From: Thermococcus cleftensis
GTDB lineage: Archaea; Methanobacteriota_B; Thermococci; Thermococcales; Thermococcaceae
DNA length: 64,000 bases
Reading direction: 5' to 3'
Assembly: GCF_000265525.1 (NCBI RefSeq)
Contig: NC_018015.1
Location: 1,772,322 to 1,836,321 of the forward strand
Shown piece after piece: positions 1 through 7,941 of the stretch. Numbering within the stretch: position 1 is the stretch's first letter; each line of letters opens with the position of its first letter. The notes below the pieces were generated by a model. That model saw nothing but the letters and a program-made list of their open reading frames with translations. It ran no database searches and was not told the DNA's origin. The position numbers were made by a program, and so were the translations under genes.

Positions 1-1003
1 CTTTTACTTTTGATCCTGTATTAACTGTAGGGAAGTGTGAACTCAGAAGGTAGTCGGTAAGGATCTTATTCCTGTTCAAGTCTCGTTCTGTTACCTCATG
101 AAAGCCGCTCATCGTGACCTCAATAGGATACACTCCAGCTATTGGAATACTTGCGTACTGTTTTCTCCATTTGTCATAGACAGGAATGTTATATATCGCA
201 ACTACGTACTTCAGCGGAAGGTTGAGGTATCTATCGAGGTAGCCATTCTCAGTCCGTACATCGGGTTCAGGAGCGTAGCTGACTTTCAATGTTGAACCGG
301 AGTATGATGAGCCGAAATCGAGAACGGGAATTCCATCAACGCTGAGGCTCCACACGGCTCTCGTTGAGGTTGTTAGCTGTATTCCCCACGATGCTCCAAT
401 TCTTTCAATTTTCTTGCCCCCTTCCGTCCGGACTTTAAGTCCCATAAACGGGACCCACTCAACGAAGGTCCTTGAGTCGGCGTAGTAAGAGCCCTTCAGG
501 TACTCCCAGTTTTCGATGATGCAGTACCTGGCGTTCAGTTCCTCGTATCCCCGCGGACATGAGGAAGTTCCAAGCAGCGAGCGAACCTTGTACCGTATCC
601 TGGCAGTCAGTGGAAGGTCAAGATCCGGCCGCCCCGATGGCCCGGCAACGTCCTCAATCGAAAACATTCCCTCCAGAACCAGCTTCCTGCCCGGGACGAT
701 GCTCTTAACGCCAACCTTCCCGTCCTTCGTGAAGTACACGATCAGCGGGGTGGGGACTGAATGCAGGTTGTTGGTATTCAATCTTTCCCAGGCCCTGTTT
801 TCGCTCCTGAACGTGAGGATACCGGCGATGCGGCCCTGCTTTAGAAGCTTAACGTCCCCGTGGGTGGAGGGCTGAAAGATGAAGGCCTTCGCGCTTCCCT
901 GAACTGGAACCTGCTCCACGCTCAGGAACTCTGAAGCGGCCGTCCCAATGGTGGCCATTATCACTATTACAATTAGTGATATGGCCATAATTCTCATTCG
1001 CAT
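1..1003 (-). CDS. Secreted or envelope protein, 3' end outside the window
   Basis: The reading frame runs leftward from an ATG at 1003 and leaves the window without a stop, so about 334 residues are visible. The N-terminus (MRMRIMAISLIVIVIMATIG) is a short basic stretch followed by a hydrophobic core ending in TAAS, which looks like a Sec signal peptide or membrane anchor. The rest is polar and probably beta-rich, with a Cys pair in the SSCPRGYEELNARYC segment. The upstream DNA holds two TATA-like boxes near 1056 and 1072. I do not recognise a family. Composition is somewhat AT-richer toward the window edge than in housekeeping genes further right, suggesting an accessory gene. An ATG three codons in (997) is an alternative start. 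Confidence 0.75.
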   Translation of the reverse strand, partial: MRMRIMAISLIVIVIMATIGTAASEFLSVEQVPVQGSAKAFIFQPSTHGDVKLLKQGRIAGILTFRSENRAWERLNTNNLHSVPTPLIVYFTKDGKVGVKSIVPGRKLVLEGMFSIEDVAGPSGRPDLDLPLTARIRYKVRSLLGTSSCPRGYEELNARYCIIENWEYLKGSYYADSRTFVEWVPFMGLKVRTEGGKKIERIGASWGIQLTTSTRAVWSLSVDGIPVLDFGSSYSGSTLKVSYAPEPDVRTENGYLDRYLNLPLKYVVAIYNIPVYDKWRKQYASIPIAGVYPIEVTMSGFHEVTERDLNRNKILTDYLLSSHFPTVNTGSKVK

Positions 1004-1146
1004 GGCATCACCTTACTGAACATTGTCATCAAGTGTAGGATTGGCATGCCCATAAATGTTACTACTATAAAAGGAGTCAAAGATCGCCGTCTTTAGTCAG
1101 AAACACTCGGTCGTAATGTCTTGAACAATAACGGTTATCCACGTCT

Positions 1147-1764
1147 CTACTCTATTTTCTCCAGTGGTTTTGTCATCCTGTAGAACCTGTACCTCCTCCC
1201 TCCGAGCTCGATGGAGTGCTCTCTCTCAACGGAGTAGCCGAGCCGTTTGTATATCCTTATCGCGTTCTCGTTGTCCTTTTCAACGTCCAGTGCGACTCTC
1301 CTCGCCCCGCTTTGTCCGGCGAGTTCTTCGGCCTTCAGCATGAGGGCCTTTCCGATGCCCTTTCCCCTGAATTCCGGGTAAACGGCGACGTTGCTGATGT
1401 AATAGTCCCCTTTCTCAAGCTTTCCTGAACCGGAAGCGGCGCTTATGAAAGCTGGAAGCTGCCTTAAAAAGTCGAAGCCGAGGGCTTTCAGCATCAGCCA
1501 GCCGGTTCTCTTTTCCTCCCTTTCCTTGGCCTTCCAGTCGTAGCCCAGGAGCATTCCAGCTATTCGGTGCTCATAGACCGCAAAAATCACGTGCTCGTGG
1601 CTGAAGAGGTTTTCTTTTTCGAGGAAAAGTGCCCTGAAGAGCTCCTTGAACTTTCTTCCGAGCAAATCGGGAAAATACTCGGGGGCGGACATTTCCATGA
1701 GCTCTGAGAAGTGTTCCGCCTCTTCGGGTGTCCCCCTGGCTGGCTCAACAACGACGTCACCCAT
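1147..1764 (-). CDS. GNAT family N-acetyltransferase
   Basis: Encodes about 205 residues. The C-terminal half carries the acetyl-CoA binding motif A of the GNAT fold (NVAVYPEFRGKGIGKALM, with the R/Q-x-x-G-x-G/A loop) followed by motif B (DVEKDNENAIRIYKRLGYSV), as in RimI-like acetyltransferases. The family transfers an acetyl group to amines of proteins or small molecules; the substrate cannot be read from sequence. I chose the ATG at 1764 because GGAGTG lies just upstream; the open frame continues to 1797 without a better site. It is monocistronic and convergent with nothing close; its promoter would lie near 1803-1812. Confidence 0.88.
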   Translation of the reverse strand: MGDVVVEPARGTPEEAEHFSELMEMSAPEYFPDLLGRKFKELFRALFLEKENLFSHEHVIFAVYEHRIAGMLLGYDWKAKEREEKRTGWLMLKALGFDFLRQLPAFISAASGSGKLEKGDYYISNVAVYPEFRGKGIGKALMLKAEELAGQSGARRVALDVEKDNENAIRIYKRLGYSVEREHSIELGGRRYRFYRMTKPLEKIE

Positions 1765-1969
1765 TTTTCTCACTCCAATATGGCAGGTTCTTTCCATTGG
1801 GTAAAAACCTTATCGGTCGGAAACGTCCCGTCGAAACTCGATGGTCCGGGTTGTTGGACGATCCTCGCTTGGACTTGTTACATTTCCAAGCATTATCCGG
1901 GAGAGTTTTCCATTTTGGGAATAAGAAGTCTATTAACGTTTCACGCTTGGACTGGCTCAGGTGAATGCC

Positions 1970-2302
1970 GTGACTGAGGAAAAAACCCATAAAAAACACC
2001 CCCATGAAGGGCACTCCCCCCATAACGGGGGACATTCTCATGCAAAGCACCATGAAATGATGATGGAGGACTTCAAGAGGAGGTTCACAGTTTCTGCGAT
2101 ACTCACCGTTCCGATACTTCTCCTCTCGCCGCTGATACAGAACTTCTTCGGCTTTGAGCTGACTTTTCCGGGCGACCACTACGTCCTGTTTGCGCTCTCA
2201 GCGGTGGTGTACTTCTACGGCGGCTGGCCTTTCCTCAAGGGGATGGCTGACGAGCTGAGGAAGAGACGCTCAACCTGGAGTTGTCCATTAGGAGGTAGAT
2301 AA
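1970..2302 (+). pseudogene. copB: Truncated copper-translocating P-type ATPase (N-terminal stub)
   Basis: The product starts with a His-rich metal-binding stretch (HPHEGHSPHNGGHSHAKHHEMMM) and continues into the first membrane helices of a CopB-type P1B ATPase (FKRRFTVSAILTVPILLLSPLIQ, then YFYGGWPFLKGMADELRKR). The family is normally about 650-700 residues with a DKTGT phosphorylation site; here homology stops after ELRKR near base 2265 and seven unrelated residues precede a stop. Everything needed for catalysis is missing, so it cannot transport copper. The GTG at 1970 has AGGTG upstream; an earlier GTG lies at 1961. The downstream sequence is the 5' end of a convergent regulator gene (next entry), so the break is a deletion. 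The family call is from recognition of the sequence pattern. Confidence 0.75.
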
Positions 2303-2330
2303 GCTTCAGGTCGAGGGCATCGAGTTTCAT
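2235..2330 (-). pseudogene. Truncated Lrp/AsnC-type regulator (CopR-like) stub
   Basis: On the minus strand an ATG at 2330, preceded by a GGTG ribosome site and a TATA box at 2361-2370, opens a frame reading MKLDALDLKLIYLLMDNSRL, the characteristic start of archaeal Lrp/AsnC helix-turn-helix regulators. After about 22 codons the sequence becomes the reverse complement of the copB stub and stops at 2235, giving a 31-residue peptide. In Thermococcales a TRASH-domain AsnC-type regulator (CopR) is found beside the copper ATPase, so this is plausibly its remnant. The promoter and start are intact, so a useless peptide may still be made. The frame is too short to be counted as a gene by length alone. 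Confidence 0.65.
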
Positions 2331-2360
2331 GGATTTTCACCACTTTCACTAGGCAGTCAA

Positions 2361-2370
2361 ACTATAAAAG
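2361..2370 (-). promoter_or_regulatory. TATA box of the truncated regulator
   Basis: ACTTTTATAG on the minus strand, about 31 bases upstream of the ATG at 2330, with a GGTG ribosome site between them. It shows that the 5' control region of the lost regulator survived the deletion. Confidence 0.5.
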
Positions 2371-2509
2371 TCCTCTGTTTCTGACGGATGCTTGTAACAA
2401 CTTGCTGGCATGATTGCGGCTATTGAAACCATTCGCAACTAGATGTTGGTGGTTGTCCGGATCTTTGTTCCTCCGATAAATCAATAAGGGGAATAGTCGT
2501 TCTAGTGTC

Positions 2510-3154
2510 ATGAAGCGCCTGAAGATCGCGATACCCTACGACGGGGATCTCTTTGCCGGTCTTGAGTGGCTCCTCGAAGCGATAGAGTGGGCCTACGGGG
2601 ACACTTACTTCACCATAGACACCGATGTCATCAAGCTGGTGGAAGTCAAGTTCCGGGAATCCCCTGAGAAGGTCATCGAGCGGTTGCGGGCGCTCCACCA
2701 GGTGAGGGACGTCAGGGCCTTTCCCAGGAATGGTATGCACCTGCTCTACATCCGCGCCTCCCTTGAACCCCAGAGGGAGCAGGCGGAAAGGCTCTTCGAG
2801 CTTCAGAAGAAAGGCCTCGTCATTTTTGAGAGCGGAACCTTCGTTGGGGACGAGAGCATTCTTTCGGTTCTCTGCGAGGAAGAGCTCCTTGGGGAAGTGG
2901 TGAGAACATTTCGTGAAGCCTACGGTGCGAGGGTGATCAGCGTTGAGGAGGCGGAACCGGAGAGCAGTCCCCTCTCAAAGCTGACGAAAAGGCAGGCCGA
3001 GGTTCTCCTCCTGGCTTACAAGAGCGGCTACTTCGACGAGCCCCGGAAGGTCACTTTGCGGGAGCTGGCGGAGATGCTGAACCTCAGCCCCTCAACGGTG
3101 AAGGAGCACCTGAGGAAGGGGCTTAAGAGGCTCCTCGACGAGACCCTCAAATAA
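2510..3154 (+). CDS. HTH_10 (bacterio-opsin activator type) transcriptional regulator
   Basis: Encodes 214 residues. The C-terminal part, from about residue 155 (LTKRQAEVLLLAYKSGYFDE) to the end (LRELAEMLNLSPSTVKEHLR), is the HTH_10 helix-turn-helix domain seen in archaeal bacterio-opsin-activator-like proteins, ending in a basic recognition helix. The first 150 residues are an alpha/beta sensor-like domain with no recognisable ligand motif. It sits 61 bases upstream of a co-oriented ABC exporter operon, and the gap contains two inverted repeats, so it probably controls that operon. There is no clear GGTG site; the leader is short, with an AT-rich TATA candidate near 2478-2490. Confidence 0.85.
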   Translation: MKRLKIAIPYDGDLFAGLEWLLEAIEWAYGDTYFTIDTDVIKLVEVKFRESPEKVIERLRALHQVRDVRAFPRNGMHLLYIRASLEPQREQAERLFELQKKGLVIFESGTFVGDESILSVLCEEELLGEVVRTFREAYGARVISVEEAEPESSPLSKLTKRQAEVLLLAYKSGYFDEPRKVTLRELAEMLNLSPSTVKEHLRKGLKRLLDETLK

Positions 3155-3168
3155 CCGCACATGTGCGG
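3155..3168. promoter_or_regulatory. Perfect 14-bp palindrome, operator candidate
   Basis: CCGCACATGTGCGG reads the same on both strands and begins directly after the regulator's stop codon, just upstream of the TATA-like CTATAA (3175-3180) of the ABC operon. It could be an operator or a short hairpin at the end of the regulator transcript. Confidence 0.45.
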
Positions 3169-3202
3169 GGTTACCTATAACTACCTGAACTTCCAGTTAA
3201 CC
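3169..3202. promoter_or_regulatory. Inverted repeat around the ABC operon TATA box
   Basis: GGTTA at 3169-3173 and TAACC at 3198-3202 form arms around the TATA-like element. A regulator bound here would overlap TBP/TFB binding. Short arms, so only a candidate. Confidence 0.3.
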
Positions 3203-3215
3203 AATAGGTGAAACC

Positions 3216-4067
3216 ATGCCCGTCATAGAGGTTGAGAACGTTAGGAAGTACTACGGAGAAGTTAGGGGCGTTGATGGTCTGAGCTTCTCCGTCGAGAGGG
3301 GTGAAATCTACGGGTTCCTTGGTCCTAACGGGGCTGGGAAGACCACGACCGTCAAAATTCTGGTGAAAATCCTGAGGGACTATGAAGGGACCGTCAAAAT
3401 CCTTGGAAGGAACCTCCGCGAATGGGGGAAGGAGTACTACAACAGAATCGGCGTCTCCTTCGAGTTTCCTGCCGTTTACTCACGTCTCACTGCCCTCGAA
3501 AACCTTGAGTTCTTTGCGAGCTTTTACAGAAAGCACCTCGACCCCCTGGAGGTTCTCAAGGTTGTCGGGCTTGAAAACGAGGCAGATAAACTCGTCTCCG
3601 GCTTTTCCAAGGGAATGAAGAAGAAGCTCGATCTGGCGAGGGCTCTGCTCCCGGATCCGGAAATCCTCTTCCTCGATGAACCCTTAGAGGGTCTCGACCC
3701 GGCGAGCGCAAGGAGGATAAAAGACCTGCTCCTTGAGATGCGTGAAAGCGGGAAGACCGTCTTCCTGACCACCCACAACATGTACGTCGCCGATGAGCTC
3801 TGCGACAGGGTTGCGTTCATTGTGGACGGAAAGATAGTCCTCGTTGGAAATCCGGGCGAGCTGAAGGTGAGGATGGGTAAGCGCCTGATCAAGATCGAGT
3901 ATGTGGCCAGCGGTGATGTGAGGACCGCCGAGTTCCCGCTTGAGAACCTTGGAGGAAACGAGGAGTTCCTGAGAATCCTGCGGGAGCATGAGATAAGGCG
4001 CATAAACACTGAAGAACCGACACTCGAGGACATCTTCCTGAAGGTCACGGGGAGGAGGCTCGTATGA
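3216..4067 (+). CDS. ABC transporter ATP-binding protein (exporter type)
   Basis: Encodes 283 residues. Walker A is GPNGAGKTT near residue 37, the signature is FSKGMKKKL (a relaxed LSGGQ, typical of ABC-2 type exporters), Walker B is ILFLDEPLEGLD, and the switch histidine is in TTHNMY. It energises the two permeases that follow. The stop overlaps the next start (ATGA), which implies translational coupling. The roughly 70-residue C-terminal extension (LKVRMGKRLIKIEYV and onward) is the usual regulatory tail of this class. The ribosome site is AGGTGAAACC before the ATG at 3216. The substrate is unknown; homologous three-gene units are often annotated as drug exporters, but the sequence does not show this. 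Confidence 0.93.
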   Translation: MPVIEVENVRKYYGEVRGVDGLSFSVERGEIYGFLGPNGAGKTTTVKILVKILRDYEGTVKILGRNLREWGKEYYNRIGVSFEFPAVYSRLTALENLEFFASFYRKHLDPLEVLKVVGLENEADKLVSGFSKGMKKKLDLARALLPDPEILFLDEPLEGLDPASARRIKDLLLEMRESGKTVFLTTHNMYVADELCDRVAFIVDGKIVLVGNPGELKVRMGKRLIKIEYVASGDVRTAEFPLENLGGNEEFLRILREHEIRRINTEEPTLEDIFLKVTGRRLV

Positions 4068-4765
4068 TAAGTCAGCTGGTGAGGCTCGACCTGAAGGTTG
4101 GAACGAGGGGCTACGTCTATCCGATATACCTGCTCATGGCTTTAGCTTATGGCCTTATGGTGATGGTGTTTCCAGAGGGGTACCGCTCAACCGTCGTTCC
4201 CCTTTTCCTGCTCCTTGAGCCCGGGATGGTCGGCTTCACCTTCGTCGGTACGGCCATCTTCGCGGAGAAGAAAGACGGAACGATAGGCGCTCTGGCGGTT
4301 ACACCGCTCGACTGGAGGAGCTACGTTTTAGCAAAGACACTCCTCATGGCGCTGGTTTCCCTCCTCGCGGGGGCGCTTATATTTGTCCTTGGAACCCGCT
4401 CCCTTGACGGGCTGCCCTACGTCTTGGCCGGCACGTTGCTGGTTTCAGCCGTTTATACCCTCCTAGGAATCGCGGTCTCCGCCAAATACCGCGACCTGGA
4501 CGACTATTTCGTCCCCCTCCTCGGGGTCATGGCCCTTTCCCTTCTCCCCTTCGCCCACTACCACGGCTATTTAACGGGCGAGATATGGAAGGTTCTCTAT
4601 GCCGTCCCCAGTTATCCTGCCATCTACTTCTTCAGCGCCCCCTTCGGAGGGGTTTCGGCGGAAAACCTTCTGTGGTCGGCGCTTGGTCTGATGGTATGGG
4701 GTATCGTGGTGTATTACCTCGCAAGGGTTCGCTTTTACAGGTACGCAGTGGAGGGGTTGAGATGA
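4064..4765 (+). CDS. ABC-2 type transporter permease, first subunit
   Basis: Encodes 233 residues with about six predicted membrane helices and short charged loops. It begins inside the ATPase stop codon (ATGA at 4064-4067) and ends inside the start of the next permease, so the three genes form one coupled operon. The cytoplasmic loop EKKDGTIGALAVTPLDW resembles the coupling segment E-K-x-x-G-T/K-x-x-x-L-x-x-x-P of ABC-2 permeases, which contacts the ATPase. Together with its partner it should form a heterodimeric pore for export of an unidentified substrate. Confidence 0.88.
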   Translation: MISQLVRLDLKVGTRGYVYPIYLLMALAYGLMVMVFPEGYRSTVVPLFLLLEPGMVGFTFVGTAIFAEKKDGTIGALAVTPLDWRSYVLAKTLLMALVSLLAGALIFVLGTRSLDGLPYVLAGTLLVSAVYTLLGIAVSAKYRDLDDYFVPLLGVMALSLLPFAHYHGYLTGEIWKVLYAVPSYPAIYFFSAPFGGVSAENLLWSALGLMVWGIVVYYLARVRFYRYAVEGLR

Positions 4766-5466
4766 GCTTTGTGCGAAAATTCGCTGCCATATACAGGACC
4801 GACCTCAAACTGCTCCGCAGGGACCCCATGCTACTATACAGCGTGGGGATGACTTTGGTGCTCCTCTTCATCGTCCGCTATTTCAAGGATCGCATGGGCG
4901 AGCTTTACTACGGGATAGCTCTCTTCGTGCTGATATTCATACCCATGATATTCGGCATGATTCCCGGCTTCATGATGGCCGACGAGAAGGAGGAGAAGAC
5001 GGTACAGGCACTGCGGGTGATTCCCATATCGAGCGAGGCGTTCCTTGTTTACAGGCTCACGTGGGCTTCGCTGGTGACCGTAGCCTTTACGGTGATAGCG
5101 CCTCATGTTCTCGACATGGAGATTCCCTGGAAGGGAGTTCTGGCTCTAGCCGTTCTCTTCCTGCTGGAGGTCTGGATCTATGGACTGCTGATAACCATCT
5201 TCGCCGAATCCAGAATGCAGGCTATCACAGTCTCCAAGATTCTCGGCTGGCTCCTGATCCTTCCGGTGGCGGTAAAGCTCGTTGTCCTCTGGAGGGATCT
5301 CTCAACGGACTGGAGCAAGCTCACGGCGTTTTTGCCGACGTACTGGACGTACAGGGTCTTCGAGGGCATAGCCCTAAACGACTGCAGCGATTTCCCGATG
5401 GCGGTGCTCGTGCATCTGGCCTGGCTGGTCCCGCTGGTGGTACTCTTCCGGAGGAGGGTGCTTTGA
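4762..5466 (+). CDS. ABC-2 type transporter permease, second subunit
   Basis: Encodes 234 residues. I start it at the ATG at 4762, which overlaps the previous stop by four bases; the open frame extends further upstream but that part is a shadow of the first permease. It has about six membrane helices and the coupling loop ADEKEEKTVQALRVIPISS, paralogous to the loop in the preceding permease. An acidic-polar segment near the C-terminus (DLSTDWSKLTAFLPTYW) probably faces the outside. It is the second half of the heterodimeric channel of this exporter. Confidence 0.88.
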   Translation: MSFVRKFAAIYRTDLKLLRRDPMLLYSVGMTLVLLFIVRYFKDRMGELYYGIALFVLIFIPMIFGMIPGFMMADEKEEKTVQALRVIPISSEAFLVYRLTWASLVTVAFTVIAPHVLDMEIPWKGVLALAVLFLLEVWIYGLLITIFAESRMQAITVSKILGWLLILPVAVKLVVLWRDLSTDWSKLTAFLPTYWTYRVFEGIALNDCSDFPMAVLVHLAWLVPLVVLFRRRVL

Positions 5467-5560
5467 GACCCAGGGAGCGTTCATCTTCACGTGTTTACTT
5501 CGGTTTTGATTTAAACAGCCAGCAAAACTGCTGCTGGAATAACAGAATACTACGGGAAAG

Positions 5561-5570
5561 TCATATAAAG
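5561..5570 (+). promoter_or_regulatory. TATA box for the 141-aa membrane protein
   Basis: TCATATAAAG lies about 75 bases upstream of the ATG at 5643, which implies a 5' leader of roughly 45-50 bases, longer than usual here. Confidence 0.4.
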
Positions 5571-5642
5571 AGAACACTACCAAAGGTTAGACTGGGGAAC
5601 TCCCAGAGCATTGTTGTTATCGATCAGCGCTGGGGGAGGGGT

Positions 5643-6068
5643 ATGCAGACATTTAAGAGAAAAATTATCGAACTTCTGATTCTCACTATCTTTTTTTCAG
5701 GCCTGATCACACTTGTCTATTCCCAGGAACCAAAGCAATGTCCCTCTAATGGCACGTGGATAGATCCGCACGGTTTTACAACAACGTGCAACGTTCCCGA
5801 CTGTTATGAAGCAATGGGAAGAATCAGCAAATGGATTTCATTAACTTTGATGGTGTTGATCGCTTATCTCGCGGGGCTTGGGGCAAGGAGCGGACTCAAT
5901 GCGAACAAAGCACTGTTTCGGATCGGGATATACCTGACTTTCATAAGTGTCGTATTTGCATCGGAACTTTCAAAGGTGCCTGAAGGGAGCTGTCTGACAT
6001 TGAAGCCGGTGGCCTACGCAATGGCGATGACGGGTTCCTTCCTTGTGGTTTGGTTCCGTGGAGCGTAA
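5643..6068 (+). CDS. Small membrane protein with Cys-containing outer segment, unknown
   Basis: Encodes 141 residues, start chosen at 5643 after a GGGGGAGGGGT ribosome site; the open frame upstream is not coding. There is an N-terminal hydrophobic segment (LLILTIFFSGLITLVYS), then a hydrophilic stretch with Cys at CPSNGTW, TTCNVPDC, then three further hydrophobic helices and a Cys in EGSCLTL. The Cys residues would lie outside the membrane and could form disulfides. Codon use is AT-rich (a 60-base stretch at its start counts about 30 percent GC) compared with neighbours, suggesting acquisition. I do not recognise a family. Confidence 0.7.
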   Translation: MQTFKRKIIELLILTIFFSGLITLVYSQEPKQCPSNGTWIDPHGFTTTCNVPDCYEAMGRISKWISLTLMVLIAYLAGLGARSGLNANKALFRIGIYLTFISVVFASELSKVPEGSCLTLKPVAYAMAMTGSFLVVWFRGA

Positions 6069-6090
6069 GAAGAGAAACGAATTGGGAGGA

Positions 6091-6110
6091 AGAAGCTCAC
6101 TCGAGCTTCT
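6091..6110. repeat. Hairpin with 8-bp arms
   Basis: AGAAGCTC and GAGCTTCT are separated by four bases. It lies between convergent genes, so it could act in transcript ending. Its right half overlaps the 19-base direct repeat shared with the peroxiredoxin gene. Confidence 0.45.
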
Positions 6111-6124
6111 TGTGGCAGAACCAC
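6106..6124. repeat. 19-bp direct repeat, left copy (peroxiredoxin 3' end fragment)
   Basis: These 19 bases are identical to 7946-7964, which encode the C-terminal WFCHKK of peroxiredoxin. Here, read on the minus strand, the same frame gives WFCHKKLE followed by a stop at 6092, like a peroxiredoxin tail. The two copies are in the same orientation and bracket the secreted-protein gene at 6178-7758. Confidence 0.7.
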
Positions 6125-6177
6125 TTTTGTAAGAAGCATTTTGAACATTATGGGGGAAAAGGAGAAATAAATGGGAA

Positions 6178-7758
6178 TCATTGTCTTCCCAAATTGTTGG
6201 AAGTTGGACATATTCCTGTTCTTGGATCGCATGGGGGCAAGCTTCCGTTGCTGTGGATATAGATGTCTCCGTACATACCCGCCAGACTGTAGTCGTTACC
6301 GTTGTATTGGAACTTAACTTTACTTGAATAGAACGTTCCGTCCACGTACTGGTTCTTATACTCCTCTTTTAGCTGCAAGTCAAGGTGGATCAGCGAGAAC
6401 TGTGTACTGTCCGTATTGAACCCCACTCCTATTGCCATCACAAAGGGTGCAATTTCAAGATTGTTGTAGCTGAGAGTTCCAAGTGCCACCGCTGATGCCG
6501 AGAAGAGGGGAACTGTATCGGTTGAGGACACAAAATTTATGTCGGATCTGACTAATCCTCCCTGACCCTTTTCGTAAGTTGATGGTTCCCAGTACTCATG
6601 GACAAACCACATTGTTTTTCTTATTACACCACCATACTGACTCGACCAGCCGCTCTCTACGAATCCTTGGAGAGTCATATCTCCTTCGTCTGGCTTTCCA
6701 AGAATTACATATGCAACGTCATCAAGCTTTTGGTAAACAAGACCGTCCCACCAGTAGAGTCTGTATTTTGCCAGTATGACAGTGCCTCTAATTCCCGCTC
6801 CTATCACAGAGGGGCTGTCAATTCTTGATCCCCAGATCCGGACGTATGATTCGGGAATATTCAGGTATCTTGTGTTAGTCGTGTGTGAGAACCCTATTAT
6901 CTCCGCTTCCATGGAAGAAGCACTACCTCCCCTTTCTACAGCGGCAGCGGCAGAAAAGACAAGTTCTAGACTTTGAGTAGTTTTTTGTTTGTACGTTGCT
7001 GTAATAGTGACCGCGTTTATCGCATTGGTATCTCCAGTAACTTGGAACGCGGCGAGTGGTATGACCGTGTTAGACTTTGAGACTAGGACCTGCTCTAATT
7101 TCCATACAAGGCAGACCTGGTAGCAGGATCCCGTCCATGGATCGCACTTCCAGTAGCACTGGTCATGGTCAAAGTTTGGTGGCCAGTTTTCGGTGGTTGC
7201 TGGAATGTCCTTGCTCTTAATCTTTTGAGGTTTTATGGATTTGAGCTTATCCTCTATCCGGGCTCTGTTGTAAAGGGTTTTGGAGCTTCCTCTGGGTAGT
7301 TTTACCTGAATGCTCCTCTTGTCGAGCACTTTTTTCACATTGATTGGTACCGCTTTTATAAAGTATCTCACGTTATCGTTTTCATCTCTGAGGGTACCCA
7401 CAAGTAGCAGAGAAGGAGATACCGCGCCGGGCTCAAGCTTGGCGTCCTTCAGGTGGGAGGCCCAGAGTTTCATTGCTTTGGTGAGCTGGCCGTAGTTTAT
7501 TCTTATCTTATCCTGCCCTGAGAAGATCCCGAGCTCCATCAGAGAGCCGTTGGGGAGCAAAAGGGACGCTGTAACTATTCCATATCCTTTCTCTGGAAGC
7601 CCAATCTCAAGGCTGGGGCCGAATATGAAGCTCCGCTTGTATTCAACTTTTGCTCCAAGATACTCCCTGGAGTCTATGGGGATGTTGTACACTGCTGCCC
7701 CGGAGACAGCACCTCCCAATAGTAGAACTATGGACAGCAATACGAAAAGTTTTTTCAT
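6178..7758 (-). CDS. Large secreted or surface protein, unknown
   Basis: Encodes about 526 residues beginning with a clear signal peptide (MKKLFVLLSIVLLLGGAVSG, then AAVYNI). The mature part is rich in Thr, Ser and Tyr and probably all-beta. Two Cys clusters stand out: CYWKCDPWTGSCYQVC near residue 215 and CDPRTGIC near the C-terminus, which could form disulfides or bind metal. I see no enzyme motif. I chose ATG 7758; a TTG at 7770 is also in frame. The gene is alone, AT-rich, and lies between 19-bp direct repeats. A TATA box lies at 7791-7800. It resembles orphan surface proteins of Thermococcales, but I cannot name a family. Confidence 0.8.
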   Translation of the reverse strand: MKKLFVLLSIVLLLGGAVSGAAVYNIPIDSREYLGAKVEYKRSFIFGPSLEIGLPEKGYGIVTASLLLPNGSLMELGIFSGQDKIRINYGQLTKAMKLWASHLKDAKLEPGAVSPSLLLVGTLRDENDNVRYFIKAVPINVKKVLDKRSIQVKLPRGSSKTLYNRARIEDKLKSIKPQKIKSKDIPATTENWPPNFDHDQCYWKCDPWTGSCYQVCLVWKLEQVLVSKSNTVIPLAAFQVTGDTNAINAVTITATYKQKTTQSLELVFSAAAAVERGGSASSMEAEIIGFSHTTNTRYLNIPESYVRIWGSRIDSPSVIGAGIRGTVILAKYRLYWWDGLVYQKLDDVAYVILGKPDEGDMTLQGFVESGWSSQYGGVIRKTMWFVHEYWEPSTYEKGQGGLVRSDINFVSSTDTVPLFSASAVALGTLSYNNLEIAPFVMAIGVGFNTDSTQFSLIHLDLQLKEEYKNQYVDGTFYSSKVKFQYNGNDYSLAGMYGDIYIHSNGSLPPCDPRTGICPTSNNLGRQ

Positions 7759-7790
7759 GACACCGCTCAAATATCTCTATTGACAGAAGT

Positions 7791-7800
7791 TTTTATAAAT
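7791..7800 (-). promoter_or_regulatory. TATA box of the secreted-protein gene
   Basis: ATTTATAAAA on the minus strand, about 33 bases from the ATG at 7758, in an AT-rich spacer. Confidence 0.5.
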
Positions 7801-7923
7801 TTTTCATGTTGTGCCGAACTAAAATTGTTTCAGTTTAAATGGCATAACCTTTATTAATTGTAAACAGCTACAAAGACACATTTAAACGTGACGGAATAGA
7901 ATCCAAAACAGAGAACAGAAAAC

Positions 7924-7941
7924 GAAGGGCAAAAGCCCTTC
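7924..7941 (-). terminator. Hairpin at the peroxiredoxin stop codon
   Basis: GAAGGGC and GCCCTTC flank AAAA, with T-rich sequence following on the minus strand. The stem begins within the stop codon region of the peroxiredoxin gene, so it probably helps end that transcript. Confidence 0.5.

Noticed and set aside
98-875. Plus-strand frames at 98-295 and 516-875
   Set aside because: They lie opposite the signal-peptide protein that runs off the left edge, which has a good start and continuous frame.
1757-2179. 140-codon minus-strand frame through the copB stub promoter
   Set aside because: It is opposite the recognisable His-rich copB N-terminus and has no ribosome site or family resemblance.
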